This document shows, piece after piece, positions 10,973 through 22,964 of a stretch of DNA of 64,000 nt. A model generated the notes under the pieces. That model did not search any database. It saw only the letters and a list, made by a program, of their open reading frames with translations, and was not told the DNA's origin. Source of the DNA: Boswellia sacra (lineage: Eukaryota > Streptophyta > Magnoliopsida > Sapindales > Burseraceae); assembly GCA_013180625.2 (NCBI GenBank), contig SNVD02006154.1:175455-239454 (forward strand), written 5' to 3'. Position 1 is the first letter of the stretch. The number at the start of each line of letters is the position of its first letter. The position numbers and the translations under genes are program-made.

Positions 10973-12455
10973 TTAATGCTCGGTTTCAACCAGCATTAAT
11001 TTGTTAACTAAGTACTGATGGCGAGCACGAGTCATGGATTTGGTGAAAAGATCAGCAACTTGGTCTTGAGATGGCACATGATGAAGTTGAATAGTTTGAT
11101 CCTGTACAAGTTCACGGATGTAATGACAATCGACTTCAATATGCTTTGTGCGTTCATGATGCACAGGATTTGTAGCAATGCGAATAGCATTCATATTAAC
11201 TGCATAAAGTAATGTAGGCTGATTACATGAAACACCAAGATCCATGAGAAGACGACGAAGCCAAACAACTTCTGAACTGACCGAGGACATAGATCGATAT
11301 TCTGCTTCAGTGGAGGACTTAGCAATCCGATCTTGCTTTTTGCACTTCCATGTAATGGGAGCTGAATCCAAGAAAACGCACCAACCAGTGGTGGAATGCC
11401 TTGTATCGAGACAACCCGCATAATCAGCGTCTCCAGAAGCCTCAAGGTTCAAAGCAAAAGTTGAAGGAAAAAATAAACCTCGTCCTATTGTGCTTTTCAA
11501 GTATTGAATGATACGAGAGAGAACCATTAGATGCGATCGACGAGGATCAGAAATAAATTGGCTAACCGCTTGAAAAGCATAAGATAAATCTGGACGAGTT
11601 ATAGTAAGATATATGGGGCTACCAACCAGGCATCTATACATAGTAGGGTCTGAGAGAGGTTTACCATCATCCTTTTTCAATTTGAGATTAAGTTGCATAT
11701 GCGTGTTACAGGTCTGTGTATCTGTAAGATTTGCTAATCTTATCAAATCAACAGTATACTTGTGTGGACTAAGATGCACGACATTTTGTATCTAGGAAAC
11801 TTCTAAACCCAAGAAATAAGTCAACGGTCCCAGATCTTTCATATGGAATGAGGAGCGAAGTAATTGTTTTAACTGGCCAATACCATCTGGATTACTTCCT
11901 GTAATAACCATATCGTCCACGTAGATCAAAAGAACAATAATTCCTTCAAGAGATTGGCAAGTGAACAATGAGTGGTCATCAGAACTCTGTTGAAAACCAG
12001 TTGATTGAATAGTGGATGAAAACTTCTCCAAACATGAATGAGGGGCCTGTTTGAGCCCCTAGAGTGATTTGCACATTTTACATACCAGATTTGGATCTCG
12101 AAGAGGGTACCCGGGGGGAGTTTTCATGTATACAGCCTCTTTCAAATCTCCATGAAGGAATGCATTTTTTTTTTTTTTTGATACAAGGGCCATTGTTTTG
12201 CTGAGGCAACAGCTAAAGGCGTACGGACTGTGGTCATTTTAGCAACTGGAGAAAATGTCTCTTCGTGGTCAATCCCATACTCTTGTTTCTATCCTTAAGC
12301 CACTAGCCTAGCTTTGTACCTAACAAGAGAGCCATCAGCCTTAAGTTTAATAGTATATATCCATTTACTACCATTCAGTGAGGCATCTTTTGGAGCATGA
12401 ACTAAATCCGAAGTATGATTTGTTTCAAGGGCCAAAAGTTCCTCATCCATAGTAT
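10973..12455 (-). pseudogene. Copia I reverse transcriptase / RNase H, broken
   Basis: Seen: the frame 12031-11792 contains IVLLIYVDDMVITGS, the intact YVDD catalytic box of copia RT, and ends in YFLGLEVS. After a stop the next frame (11779-10973) carries the RT thumb and an RNase H of 268 codons with DADYAGCLDTRHSTTG, SSTEAEYRSM and a C-terminal HHVPSQDQVADLFTK. Upstream (12455-12032) the first RT half is degraded, with a poly-T run at about 12167-12179. Known: these domains copy the element RNA into DNA in virus-like particles. Loss of an open frame shows this copy is dead, although the catalytic box survives. Confidence 0.88.
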
Positions 12456-12460
12456 GTTTC

Positions 12461-12903
12461 TGTTAAAGTTAATGCAGAACATATCAATATTTTTATGTTA
12501 TTTTTTTCTATTTTTATGTAACTAGCGGTTAGTCCATGTTATTTATTGAGTCCTAAATTATAGCATTTAGTGGAGTGTTTTTAAGGAGTGACATGAGTGA
12601 TGGTGGTCATGGGTTGAGGTAGTGCTTAGTGGTACTAATAGGAAGACATGAGTAGTTGTGGTCATGGGCTTAGTTAGTGTCTAAGTGGCACTAATGTTTA
12701 TGAGTAATGTTAATCTTTGTATGCTTGTATAAAGGCTTATTTCCATTTCAATAATTCACGTGGAATTTCTTCACAATGTAGTCTTTTATTTTGTGTTTAC
12801 CTCTCTTACTTTAATCAGTATTGAGAGAAGTTCCAATTGTGTTTGATCAACTTTTGAGTGTTGAGTCTTTGATTTTGTTTGCCAAGTATCATTTAAATCA
12901 ACA
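12461..12903 (+). repeat. 5' LTR of copia II (443 bp)
   Basis: TG...CA ends. It aligns base for base over most of its length with 16875-17321 and is followed after two bases by TGGTATCAGAGC. Confidence 0.92.
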
Positions 12904-12905
12904 TC

Positions 12906-12917
12906 TGGTATCAGAGC
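12906..12917 (+). other. Primer-binding site of copia II
   Basis: TGGTATCAGAGC, complementary to the initiator-Met tRNA used by most plant copia elements, two bases inside the LTR. Confidence 0.88.
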
Positions 12918-12932
12918 CGGGTTGTTTTCAGA

Positions 12933-15900
12933 ATGGCAAACAATGCTAGTTTGGTTTCTACACAACCAACAATTCCTCTATTTCAAGGCAGTGGGTATGA
13001 TGCTTGAAGCACAAAAAATGGAGACTTTTTTTTATCTCTCAAGATTTATGAGATCTGGTAAAGAATGGCTACTCAGATGAAGGAGGTTCTGCAGAGAATC
13101 TAAAAGATATTCGAGAGAAAGATGCCAAAGCCTTGTTTGTCATTCAACAAGCTGTTGTTGAATCCATTTTTCCACGTATTTCTATAGCTACAAATGCAAA
13201 GGAGGCATGGGATGCATTACAGAAAGCGTATCAGGGTAATGCAAAGGTGCTCACTGTGAAGCTTCAAACTCTTTGTAGAAAATTTGAAACTTCACTGATG
13301 AAGGATGGTGAGTCAATCCATGATTATTTTTGCTCTATGATGAAAATTGTGAATCAAATCAGAAAATTTGGTGAGAATTTATCTCATGAGAAAGTTGTTG
13401 AAAAAATTTTGAGAAGCTTGCCTTTTAAATATGATCATATTGTGGTTGCAATAGAAGAATCTAAGGATTTAAGTGTACTAACGATTGATGAGTTGCTTGG
13501 TTCGCTTCTATCTCATGAAGATAGGTTCAAAAGATGTGATGAGCAAGTTGTGGAAAATGCTTTTCATACTAATTTGTAGATTTCCAAGGAAAAGCCAAGC
13601 AATACCAACAATGGGAACAAAGGGCTTGGAAACAACTATTCTCGTGATAAGAAAGGAGGAAAAAATTTTGGCCATTCAGGTAACAATCAACAACAAAATG
13701 AGAATGGTAGCAAAGGTGAGAGCAGTAATCAAAAGCCTCAGTATTATTATTGCAAAAGATATGGGCATATAGAATGATATTGTAGGCTTAAACAACAACA
13801 AGCAAAATTTGCTGAAGAGAAAAAAGAAAAGGAAGAATCTGAGAGTTTTTTTTGCTTGCTCCTCTGCTAATGAATTATCTCATGATATTTGGTATATTGA
13901 TAGTACTTGCAGCAACCATATGTCAGCAAATTTGGAGTCCTTTATTAGCTTGGATAAGTCAGAAAATATTCAAGTTAAGATGGGTGATGGAACAATTAAA
14001 GAAGCTCATGGTAGAGGTACTGTGAAGGCAAAATCAGGTGAAATAAAAAAGGTTTTATTTGTTCCTGAGTTAGATACAAATTTGTTAAGTGTGGGGCAAT
14101 TTTTATTGGAAGGTTTTTCACTTGTTTTTGAAGATTTGACATGTTTTGTGTTCAGTGACAAAGCTAAAAATAATTTGTTGTTAAGAGTTCCTATGGCCAA
14201 GAACAAAATTTTTCCTCTTACCCTTGATAGTGACACGCTTGCTTGCAAGGCTTCGTTATTAAAGAAAAGTTGGTTGTGGCATCTTAGATATGGGCATTTG
14301 AATTTTGGAAGCTTGGAAATTTTGTCTCAACAAAATTTAGTAGTGGGTTTGCCTAGCAAAATTGAGCATATTGTCAACAAATGTGAAAGCTGTGTTTGGA
14401 AAGCAACACACAAATTCCTTTCCAAGAGGTACAGCAAGAAGAGCTACTAAGCCGATTGAGCTAGTCCATGCAGACCTTTGCGGGCCAATACGAGTTTCTT
14501 CTTTTAATAACAACTTATATTTTGTTGTTTTTGTTGATGATTTTAGCAGGATGACGTGGGTGTATTTTGCTAAAGAAAAATCAGATGCTTTGCCTATTTT
14601 CAAGAAGTTCAAGAATTATGTTGAAAAGCAAAGCGGATTCTCCTTAAAGATCTTGAGAACTGATCGTGGTATGAGTTTGTTTCCAATGAGTTTGACAAAT
14701 TTTGTGAAGAATTTAGCATTGGAAGGCAATTGATAGCTAGCTATACGCCCCAACAAAATGGAGTAGCAGAGAGGAAAAACAGAAGTCCTGTAAAGATGGC
14801 TAAAAGCATGCTCAAAGCAAAGGATCTTCCAAAGAAATTTTGGGCAGATGCTGTCCACACTGCAGCCTATATCCTTAATAAAAGTCTCACATCTGCATTA
14901 CAAAACCAAACTCCTTTTGAAGCTTGGAATGGCTGGAAGCTGAAGGTAACACATTTTAAGGTTTTTGGTTGTATTGCGTATGTTTATGTACCTTCTCAAA
15001 AGCGACATAAACTTGATGACAATTGCATGAAATGCATATTTGTGGGATATAATAATGAGACAAAAGGATATAGACTTTTTAATCCTCTCACAAAACAACT
15101 AATTATTAGTCGTGATGTTGTGTTTGATGAGAGAAATGCTTGGAATTGGGAAGAATTACAACAATCTCCCGATGTAATTTTTGAGAATGAGGTGGAGCAT
15201 GACATTCAGATTGGAGAAGCTTCAAATTCATCTACACCGAGAGGCAACCTACTCACTTCACCAAGTTCTACATCTCCAGAAACACCTCTAATAAAGATGA
15301 AGGCTTTGGAAGAAATATATGAGCAATCCAAAATGTGCCAGTTCACTCAAGTTACTAAGCCCAGTATTTTTCAAGAAGCTGTGAAACATAAAGAATGGTG
15401 TGCAGCAATGGATGAAGAAATCAAGGCATTGGAGAAAAATAAAACATGGGAGCTTATAGACTTACCTGATGACAAGGAAGTTGTGGTGCTGAAATGGATC
15501 TATAAGACAAATATAGATCAGATGGTTCAATTCAAAAATTCAAAGCAAGGCTAGTTGCCAATGGCTACATGCAGCATGAAAGTATTGATTTTGATGAAAC
15601 TTTCACACCGGTAGCTAGATTTGACACTATTAGAACTATTTTAGCTATAGCAGCTCACATGAAATGAAGCGTCTTTCAGTTTGATGTCAAGTCTGCATTT
15701 CTGAATAGTTTTTTGGATGAGGAGGTTTATGTACAACAGCCCCAAGGTTATGAAATTCCTGGTGAAGAAAGCAGAGTTTATCGATTAAAAAAGGCACTTT
15801 ATGGCTTGAAACAAGCCCCAAGGGCTTGGTATGATCGAATCAATGGTCATTTCAAGCAAAATGGGTACACAAGAGAAGTGAAAATGAGCCCACCTTATAT

Positions 15901-16866
15901 GTCAAAACAAGAGGCACAACTAAGGCACTTATTGTTTGTCTCTATGTTGATAATCTTATTTATACCGGTAATAGTGTTGCTTTGATGGATGAATTCAAGT
16001 CTATTATGGTTAATGAATTTGAGATGACTAATCTTGGCTTGATGAATTATTTTCTTGGACTTAAGGTGAAACAATGTGATGCTGGAATTTTTCTTTCTCA
16101 AGAAAAATATGTAAATAATCTTCTTGAAAAATTTAAATTGAAAGATTGCAATCCAATAAAGACTCCTATGAATTCCAATCAAAAATTCAGTTTGAATGAT
16201 GTAGAAGAAAAAATTGATGGTCATATTTATCAGAGTATAATTGGGAGTTTATTGTATCTGACAAATAGCCGACCTGATATTATGCAAGCTACATGTCTTT
16301 TGTTAAGGTTTATGCAGAGTCCAAGCAGAATTCATTATGGGGTAGCCAAGAGGATTCTGAGATATTTAAAAGGGACTATCTCCTGTGGTATTCAGTACAC
16401 TAATGTAGCTGACTTCAAGTTATGTGGGTTCTTTGATAGTGACTGGACAGGTTCAATTGATGATCGTACCACAGGCTATGCTTTTAATCTTGGCTCAAGT
16501 GTTATTTCCTGGAGTTCTAAAAAGAAATCATCTATAGCACTTTCATCCTTTGAAGCAGAGTATATGGCAGCTACTTCAGCAGCATGTCAAGCAATTTGGC
16601 TTAGGAGAATTTTAGAAGATATGATGCAGCCTTAAAATAAGCCAACAATTATCTTTTGTGATAATTAGTCCACAATTGCAATGACAAAAAATTCAGTTTT
16701 TCATAGTCGTACAAGACTTCATCAGAGAATTGGTGGAGAAAGGAAGCATTAAGGTGTCATACTGCAGTACTGATGATCAATTGACTGATGTGTTTACAAA
16801 GCCTGTATCTAGGGATAAATTTCAACATTTTAGAGATTTATTAAGCATTATAAACATTCTGCATTA
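12933..16866 (+). pseudogene. Copia II gag-pol, broken in several places
   Basis: Seen in order: gag start MANNASLVSTQ at 12933, soon interrupted; UBN2 gag core (13133-13579); a degraded zinc knuckle near 13750; protease with IDSTCSNHMS (DST in place of DSG) and a pre-integrase segment HLRYGHLNFG (13809-14450); integrase core with HADLCGPI and VDDFSRMTWV (14362-14733); integrase end and RT start with PQQNGVAERKN, FKVFGCIAYV and EEIKALEKNKTWELI (14730-15554); RT palm [16 protein letters not shown] (15713-15985); RNase H with DSDWTGSIDDRTTGYAF and SSFEAEYMAATSAACQ (15982-16635). The RT catalytic box reads YVDN near 15940, not YVDD. At least five frame breaks separate these parts. Confidence 0.88.
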
Positions 16867-16867
16867 A

Positions 16868-16874
16868 GGGGGAG
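16868..16874 (+). other. Polypurine tract of copia II
   Basis: GGGGGAG lies immediately before the 3' LTR start at 16875, the usual site for second-strand priming. Confidence 0.8.
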
Positions 16875-17321
16875 TGTTAAAGTTAATGCAGAACATATCA
16901 ATATTCTTATGTTATTTGTTTCTATTTTTATGTAACTAGTGGTTAGTCCATGTTATTTATTGAGTCCTAAATTATAGCATTTAGTGGAGTGTTTTTAAGG
17001 AGTGACATGAGTGATGGCTGTCATGGGTTGAGGTAGTGCTTAGTGGTACTAATATTTAGGAAGACATGAATAGAGGTGGTCATGGGCTTAGTTAGTGTCT
17101 TAGTGGCACTAATGTTTAGGAGTCATGTTAATCTTTACATGCCTATATAAAGGCTTATTTCCATTTCAATAATTTACCTAGAATTTCTTCACAATATAGT
17201 CTTTTATTTTGTGCTTACCTCTCTTACTTTAATCAGTATTGAGAGAAGTCTCAATTGTGTTTGACCAACTTTTGAGTGTTGAGTCTTTGATTTTATTTGC
17301 CAAGTCTCATTTTAATCAACA
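16875..17321 (+). repeat. 3' LTR of copia II (447 bp)
   Basis: Matches 12461-12903 with scattered substitutions and small indels, and is followed by the GTTTC target duplication. Confidence 0.92.
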
Positions 17322-17326
17322 GTTTC

Positions 17327-19937
17327 CAACATGCGTTCACTACTGCTTGCTTATAGGTAGACGGTATAAGAATAGAATCAGTAGTACTAAGGTAAGAAAT
17401 AAAAGGACCATACCGTTCAGGCGAATAACCATACCGTTTTGGAGGTTGTCCTAGGTTTGGATGAGCTTACCGTCACTGTGGTGGTGATGAGGGAAATTGT
17501 GGAACTAAAGATAAACCAGCGGAGTTGTGATCAGATGGAGGCACAGATGAGGCATCGACAGATGACCTTGGAGGAACACTTTCTCAGTTACTGCATGAAA
17601 AATCATTAAAGAATGAAGGCAAGAAGGAAATAGACCTTTTGAAGTTGTCGCTAGAAAATGATTGAGAAGAAAATAATATACATTCTCAAGAAAAGTGACA
17701 TGTCGAGAAATACGCATCCTTTTTTCTTGAAAATCATAGCATAGATAACCTATTTGTTTATCACTGTAACCCATAAACACACATTTTACAGCTTTTGGAG
17801 ATAATTTGGTTCGTTTATGTGGGGGTAATAATACAAAACAAACACATCCAAAAACCCGAAGTTGAGAATAATAGGTTAATTGTTTGTATAAGCACAACTA
17901 GGGTGACTTGTTTACAAGGAGAGAAGTTGGTTGGCGATTGATGAGAAAAACCGCTGTGTGAACGGCTTCTACCCAGAAATTTGGTGGGACATGAGAGTCA
18001 AGTAAAAGGGTGCGAGCAGTTTCAACAACATGACGATTTTTTTATTCTACAAGGCCATTTTGTTCAAGGGTAAGTGGACAAGACAATTGGGCTAAAATTC
18101 CCTTTTCATGGAAAACAGAAGTGAGCTGCGGAGAATGAAATTCTCCTCCAGAATCAGAGCGAAAAATTTTTATAGTTTTTCCAAATTGTGTTTCAATCAT
18201 AGTAAAAAAGGATTTGGCAATGTTAAGGAGATCAGATATAGCACGCAAGAAATATACCCAAGTAAATCTGGTGAATTAGTCTATCAATAACACAAAATAT
18301 CTATAACCCAACCTTGATAAAATTGGCGATGGTCCCAATATATCTACATGGATTAAATCAAAAGGTTCATCTACATGAGGGGTGCTGGGTGCGAAAGGTA
18401 ATTTTGAAGATTTCCCGAGAGAACAACTTTCAAAATTCATATCAAGAGAATCAAAATGAATATTTAATTGTTCAGGAATAAAACCAGACTAAAACATATT
18501 TTTAAGTCTACTAACACGGGGATGTCCACGGCGTTTACGCCAAAGGAACCACTTCTTATTAGCAAGAGAAATATTATTTGATGACAAAACAGAATGACAA
18601 AAAGGAACATCAGAAGAAGTATCTAAGTTCAAATGAAACAACCGTCCTTACTTATGCCGCGTCCTGATCACTTTCCCCGTTTGCAGGTCCTGTATATCAC
18701 AACCAAAAGGAGAAAAGTTAACTGAATAGTTTTGATCAACTAATTGACCAACAGAAATTTAGTTTGCAGTCAATTTTGGGACATAAATAGAATTTAGAAG
18801 GGAAAAAGATTTATCCAATGAAACGGTGCCAATTCCCTTAATTGGAAGTTTTTCCCCATTGTAGTGACAACAGAAAGATTTGATGAACAAGGTCGAAGTA
18901 TGGAAAAAAAATTGTTCCTAGTTTGTCATATGGTTAAAAGCTACAGAATCAAGAAACCAATGAGATAGGCCATTTGTTTTACCTGATAGGCCAACAACAG
19001 AGAAAGCAGAGGAGATAGCAGCTGGTAACGCTGATTGTAAAGTAATTTGGATCATTTGCTAAATATTACTTTGGGTGATGTTACAGCTCATGCCACTAGA
19101 ATCAATTGAATGTTATTCTTCACTCGAATAGGAAGTAAAAAAGGACATTGGAGAATCACATGTCCTTTTTTCTTACAATAGTTGCACATGTTCCTTTTTC
19201 TACAATGGGACTGCATATGTCCAGTAGCATTGCCAAATCGAAACTGAATTTTGCTTTGATCTCCATTCATTTGCTTTATTAGAGACCTGCCACGAGAAGC
19301 CAAGAAAACAGTATCTGCAGAGTTGACTTTTGCATCTAAATTAGCTTGAGTTTGCAAACAAGTTTCCTCCCTAAGAAGATCGCCCAAAACTGAATCTATG
19401 AATTCACGATTAATGATATTGGCCCTAACATTTTCAAATTCAGGTCTGAGCTTCATAAGAAATTGAAGCACGCTACTTCTATCTCTTTCTTCTTGCAGTG
19501 CTTTATAGGCAGAATTATCAACAAGACTTACCGACATCATATCTAATTCAGCCCATCCCAAAAGTTCAGAATAAAATGTCCGAATCTCCCTATCATCTTG
19601 ATTGAACTTAGCAATGGCATATTCAATTTCAAATTGCCTAGCCTGGTTCGTTTGAGAATAAATTTTCTTAAGATGATCCCAAATAGCACTTGCAGCATTA
19701 AAAGGACGTAAACTTAAAGCAATCTGTTTCAAAAGAATTTAAGATCCAAGTAATAATTCTAGCATTATTTGTTTTCCATTTGGCCTTTCCTTTCTCATAT
19801 GTTGGTTCTTTCAAAGACCCATCCAAAATACTAGATAATTCTTTTCCCTCAAAAAACACCCGAAAATGAAATTCCCAAAGAGGCTAGTTCTTTCCATTAA
19901 ATTTAACAGATATAGTATCAGACTTATCACAATCCAT
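17327..19937 (-). pseudogene. Copia I gag, protease and integrase remnants
   Basis: Seen: gag seems to start with ATG at 19937. Its UBN2-type core is open from 19732 to 19088 and ends in a zinc knuckle CNYCKKKGHVILQC (CX2CX4HX4C). A stop-broken protease remnant near 18960-18900 reads DSV where DSG is expected. Integrase pieces follow: a core fragment (18248-18042) with RSDSGGEF and EQNGLVE, and a C-terminal part (17897-17505) with LRVFGCVCFV and a GYSDKQIGY string. Frames change between the pieces. The coding order resumes at 12455 beyond copia II. No piece is translatable as a full protein. Confidence 0.82.
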
Positions 19938-20113
19938 AATGTTGCAAGAGAAAGAAATAGACCACACCTAGAGACGAAGAAGACACCAAAAAATAATAGT
20001 TCTCGAAGTCGGTTGCAAAGATCGGATAAGAACAGAGACAATTTCCTGGACACAACAGATTTGTAGAAACAATGACAGCCATAACTGCCTATTCTTGAAT
20101 CAATACCAACCTT

Positions 20114-20126
20114 GGCTCTGCTACCA
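20114..20126 (-). other. Primer-binding site of copia I
   Basis: On the minus strand TGGTAGCAGAGCC directly follows the 5' LTR end. It differs by one base from the initiator-Met tRNA type site TGGTATCAGAGC. Confidence 0.8.
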
Positions 20127-20373
20127 TGATAATGTCAAAGATAAATGATTTCACGAGTGAATGAATTTTTCTGTGTCTCGTCTATACAGGAGTTGTTTAT
20201 ATATATGCATCAGAAGTCAATAATGCACAAAAGAAAAATAAGAAAAATTACATGATTAGGAAAGAATCAAAGAAGTAATCATAGGTCATGATTCGTGCCT
20301 TTTGACTTGTTTGGTAATTGCACTAATAAAGACTAAAAATACTGCAGCTTTACAAAAATGTTGCTGCTTGACA
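20127..20373 (-). repeat. 5' LTR of copia I (247 bp)
   Basis: Bounded by TG at 20127 and CA at 20373 on the + strand, with primer site on its inner side and target duplication GTCAA on its outer side. Confidence 0.9.
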
Positions 20374-20453
20374 GTCAAGCTTTTGCTTTGAGGTATATTA
20401 TTAGTTTCAATCTCATGTTTGTTGTCACTCCTGTGGCTACCGATACAAGAGCT

Positions 20454-21066
20454 GTAAGATCACCGCCGTTCAATCAGACCTTTTCTACAACTTATTTTTC
20501 CAAAAAAAAAAAAAAAAAAGAAGAAGAAGGTTAAAAAAGAGAAAAGAATAAAACCCTATGAAGCTATTTTCAGAAAGAACTATTATTCGAAGTTATATAA
20601 TTCAAAATCCTGATTTTATTTTTTTTTAATAAAAACAATTTTGTCAATCCCTTTTTATATGTTCAAAAAATGTAATAAGAAACTGATTCTTCTCCTTCAA
20701 TTATTTTAGAAAAGATGGCCGCACATGGCTTTTTATGATTTTGAAAAATTTATGATTTTATAGCTTATAATTGGCTTCAAATACATTTCCAATTAATTAA
20801 GATAGACCTTCGTCAGTATTATCCAAGAGTCAGAAGTCTCTTCTCCAATTTTTTATTATGCAAACTCCGGAGAGATCGCAAGAGTTAACAAACAAAATTG
20901 GCATACCTGCAAGTGGTTACATTTCCAATGAATTTTATATATATTACTGCAAATTAATTAATTTATTTATAGACAAGTTGAAAACGCGTATCTTTGGAAT
21001 CAAGAAGATCCCAATAAGCTAGAACGTGTCCGTGGAAATAAAATTAACATAACAATCTTTATTTAT
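20454..21066. other. Decayed 3' side of NIP copy 1
   Basis: Starts at the exon 3 donor (GTAAGA). It holds a long A run (about 20502-20519) and AT-rich sequence. Exons 4 and 5 of the NIP gene were searched for by eye ([13 protein letters not shown] patterns) and not found. Confidence 0.55.
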
Positions 21067-21735
21067 TTATGAAAGGCTACTTTGTTCGGGAGCTTGAGTT
21101 TTGTTCAAGCACCTTTCTCCCATTCTCGGAGTCTGAGGTGTAAAGTTCTCTCCTCTACAATACAGTGTGTGTTTTGTGCTTAATCTTATCCTTATTGTTT
21201 GGTGTATGAATCTATGGTTATTATAATTGAATATCTTTTCGTGTAAAATAGGAATTGAAATGTCCGAATGATCAACTCTGTAATATGTTGTTAGAATCAA
21301 TATGTCTTCAAATGGTTGGTTTAATAAAATAGAAACCCTTTTTACTGGATGATCATAATACTTTTCAAAAATTGAAATTCTTAATCAATGGAGGAAGAAT
21401 ATCACCACTTTTGTTATATATGATACCAAAGTTGATCATCCACTCATTCTGTCTAATTCGCAAGAACTTTTTTGATAACACGGATTCCTATTTCTCAATG
21501 ATATCCCATGATCAAGACAATTGACTGAATCATGGGTGAAATCATTTAGTTCATTGACTTCATCCTTTTACAAAGCAAATCGACTTTAATTCTTGAATAA
21601 TCCACTTTAGCTTTTGGTATATGAATATACTCGGTGGTTCTTATTATAGTTAAGCATTTCGCATAAAAAAGCAATTAAAAAAAAAACTGTAATTCTAGTC
21701 GTCCTATCTTTTCATGGTATTAGAGACTCTGTTCT
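21067..21735 (+). repeat. Degraded copia LTR and primer-site remnants
   Basis: GGCTACTTTGTTCGGGAGCT near 21076 matches 54494-54513 downstream of NIP copy 3. A second LTR tail (about 21610-21715) ends in ATGGTATTAGAGACTCTGTT, a damaged TGGTATCAGAG primer site. Between them is unrecognised AT-rich DNA. Occurrence of related remnants after two NIP copies fits shared ancestry of the flanks. Confidence 0.45.
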
Positions 21736-22139
21736 AGGGTCGGCAGGACCTCCAACTCCCAGGTTGATATACAGAATATACATCCAATAAACAAAGCTGC
21801 TCACAACAGCTAGCATTCGCCACATCCTGATGATAATAAATAAAATGGTAGTTCAATAAAAAAAAAATTAAGGGAAATCATTTCTGGAAGAAAACAAAAA
21901 CATAGAAGCCTTGGGTATAATCAAGCAATAATCAAACAACCAATTCAACCGTACCATGTTGATCACCATCAACATTAAAATGATGGATACAGTAATTCAT
22001 GCACACGGATCTGTCTGTGTTCCATCTGTAATTACATTTCCATTAATTATAACAGAAATTAAAGGTAAACAAAAAGATAAAAGTGGGAGAAGTAGAAGTC
22101 CAAAAGTTAAGCAAGCAATAGGGATTCAAGAAAGAGATC
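21736..22139. other. Intergenic DNA partly shared with 57540-58550
   Basis: No gene. The string AAAAGTTAAGCAAGCAATA at about 22103-22121 and neighbouring bases resemble the sequence around the TRIM at 58520-58545, suggesting a duplicated flank. Confidence 0.4.
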
Positions 22140-22323
22140 TTTTGACACAAATTTTTTGGTATAATATTGGACATAAATTTGTAGTAATTAATCTATAAAA
22201 TCTAATGGTTGAGCTAATTGATGAGTTAGTAGCATTAAATGCAACTTGTTAACTTTCAATCTTAACTATTAGATTCTATGGGATCAAATTGCTATAAATT
22301 TATATCAATAAATTGTGTCAAAA
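22140..22323. mobile_element. MITE-like element, copy a
   Basis: Terminal inverted repeats TTTTGACACAA and TTGTGTCAAAA bound 184 bp. The interior has inverted blocks around AATCTAATGGTTGAG, also found in copy b. No target duplication was resolved. Confidence 0.5.
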
Positions 22324-22363
22324 TTTTATGTTAAATGATCCCTTCATATTTATGGAGAAAATA

Positions 22364-22545
22364 TTTTAACACAAATTTTTAATAGAATTTATTGACATAA
22401 ATTTATAATCATTAATTTTATAAAATCTAATGGTTGAGATTGAAAGTCAACAAAATGTATTTAATGTTTCAAACTCATCAATCATCTCAACCATTAGATT
22501 TTGTAAATCAATGACTTAAAAATTGTATCTAACTTTGTGTTAAAA
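22364..22545. mobile_element. MITE-like element, copy b
   Basis: Terminal inverted repeats TTTTAACACAAA and TTTGTGTTAAAA bound 182 bp. The interior contains AAATCTAATGGTTGAGAT and its complement near the other side, as in copy a, so the two are related elements lying 40 bp apart. Confidence 0.5.
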
Positions 22546-22561
22546 GTCTTCTGTCAAAATA

Positions 22562-22589
22562 TCATCTTCTATATATGTATGTATGTATG

Positions 22590-22627
<38 letters not shown>
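22562..22627. repeat. TATG/TA/CA compound microsatellite
   Basis: Runs of TATG, then TA, then CA dinucleotides. Confidence 0.9.
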
Positions 22628-22629
<2 letters not shown>

Positions 22630-22964
22630 AATTGTTCATCACAAAAAAAAAAAAGCTAATTGTTCATCGTAAAAATACTCCTGAAAATTTAAGCTCAGTT
22701 TCCCAAGTTTTCGTTATGATTCTATAAAAATCTAGCGGGCACCAAGTCCAAGAAGCTTTGGTAGCAGCCTTGGTGGCTCTCTGGCATATGGTTTCTACTA
22801 TTGCAGATGCCATAAAATTCTAATAAATAAATAAAACGTACGAGTACAGTGGCTCACGTACCAAGGATTTTAACAAAAGAGAGGCACTGCCAATATTTAG
22901 TATTTAATATTTATTTAATAAATTTCAATTAAAAAAATTTTTTAAGAAAAATAAAAAAAATCAT

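Larger units (their letters stand above)
12461..17321 (+). mobile_element. Copia retrotransposon II, nested in copia I
   Basis: Two LTRs (12461-12903 and 16875-17321) start TGTTAAAGTTAATGCAG and end CAACA. The 5-bp duplication GTTTC sits at 12456-12460 and 17322-17326. A TGGTATCAGAGC primer site and a GGGGGAG polypurine tract are in place. The total of 4861 bp is normal for copia. It is in opposite orientation to its host copia I, so it inserted later. All coding frames are interrupted. Confidence 0.93.
10751..20373 (-). mobile_element. Copia retrotransposon I, inserted in NIP exon 3, host of copia II
   Basis: LTRs lie at 10751-10960 and 20127-20373, and a perfect 5-bp duplication GTCAA sits at 10746-10750 and 20374-20378. 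The order on the minus strand is 5' LTR, primer site, gag, protease remnant, integrase, RT and RNase H, 3' LTR. Copia II (12461-17321) interrupts it between the integrase and RT parts. Without copia II it is about 4.76 kb, a usual copia length. Several frames are broken, so it is not autonomous. Confidence 0.92.
9895..20453 (+). pseudogene. NIP6;1/NIP5;1-like aquaporin, copy 1, pseudogene split by retrotransposons
   Basis: Seen: exon 1 (9895-10122) encodes 76 residues with a Thr-Pro-Gly repeat (STPGTPGA), CNCFSVEEWAMEEGRL and VSLTRK, the N-terminus expected for the NIP5;1/NIP6;1 group. Exon 2 (10308-10530) carries NQKTQG and [12 protein letters not shown], so the first NPA box reads KPA. It lacks two bases near 10318 relative to copies 2 and 3, which shifts the frame. 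Exon 3 is 10631-10750 plus 20379-20453 (120+75=195 bases, the same as copy 3). It is interrupted by copia I with target duplication GTCAA. Exons 4 and 5 were not found. Known: NIP-II channels move boric acid and other small solutes across the plasma membrane. Inference: this copy was probably the most typical family member before it was disabled. Confidence 0.88.

Noticed and set aside
20500..20520. Poly-A tract as the end of a processed retrogene
   Set aside because: The NIP copies keep introns, so they are not processed copies; the tract is an ordinary A run in decayed DNA.
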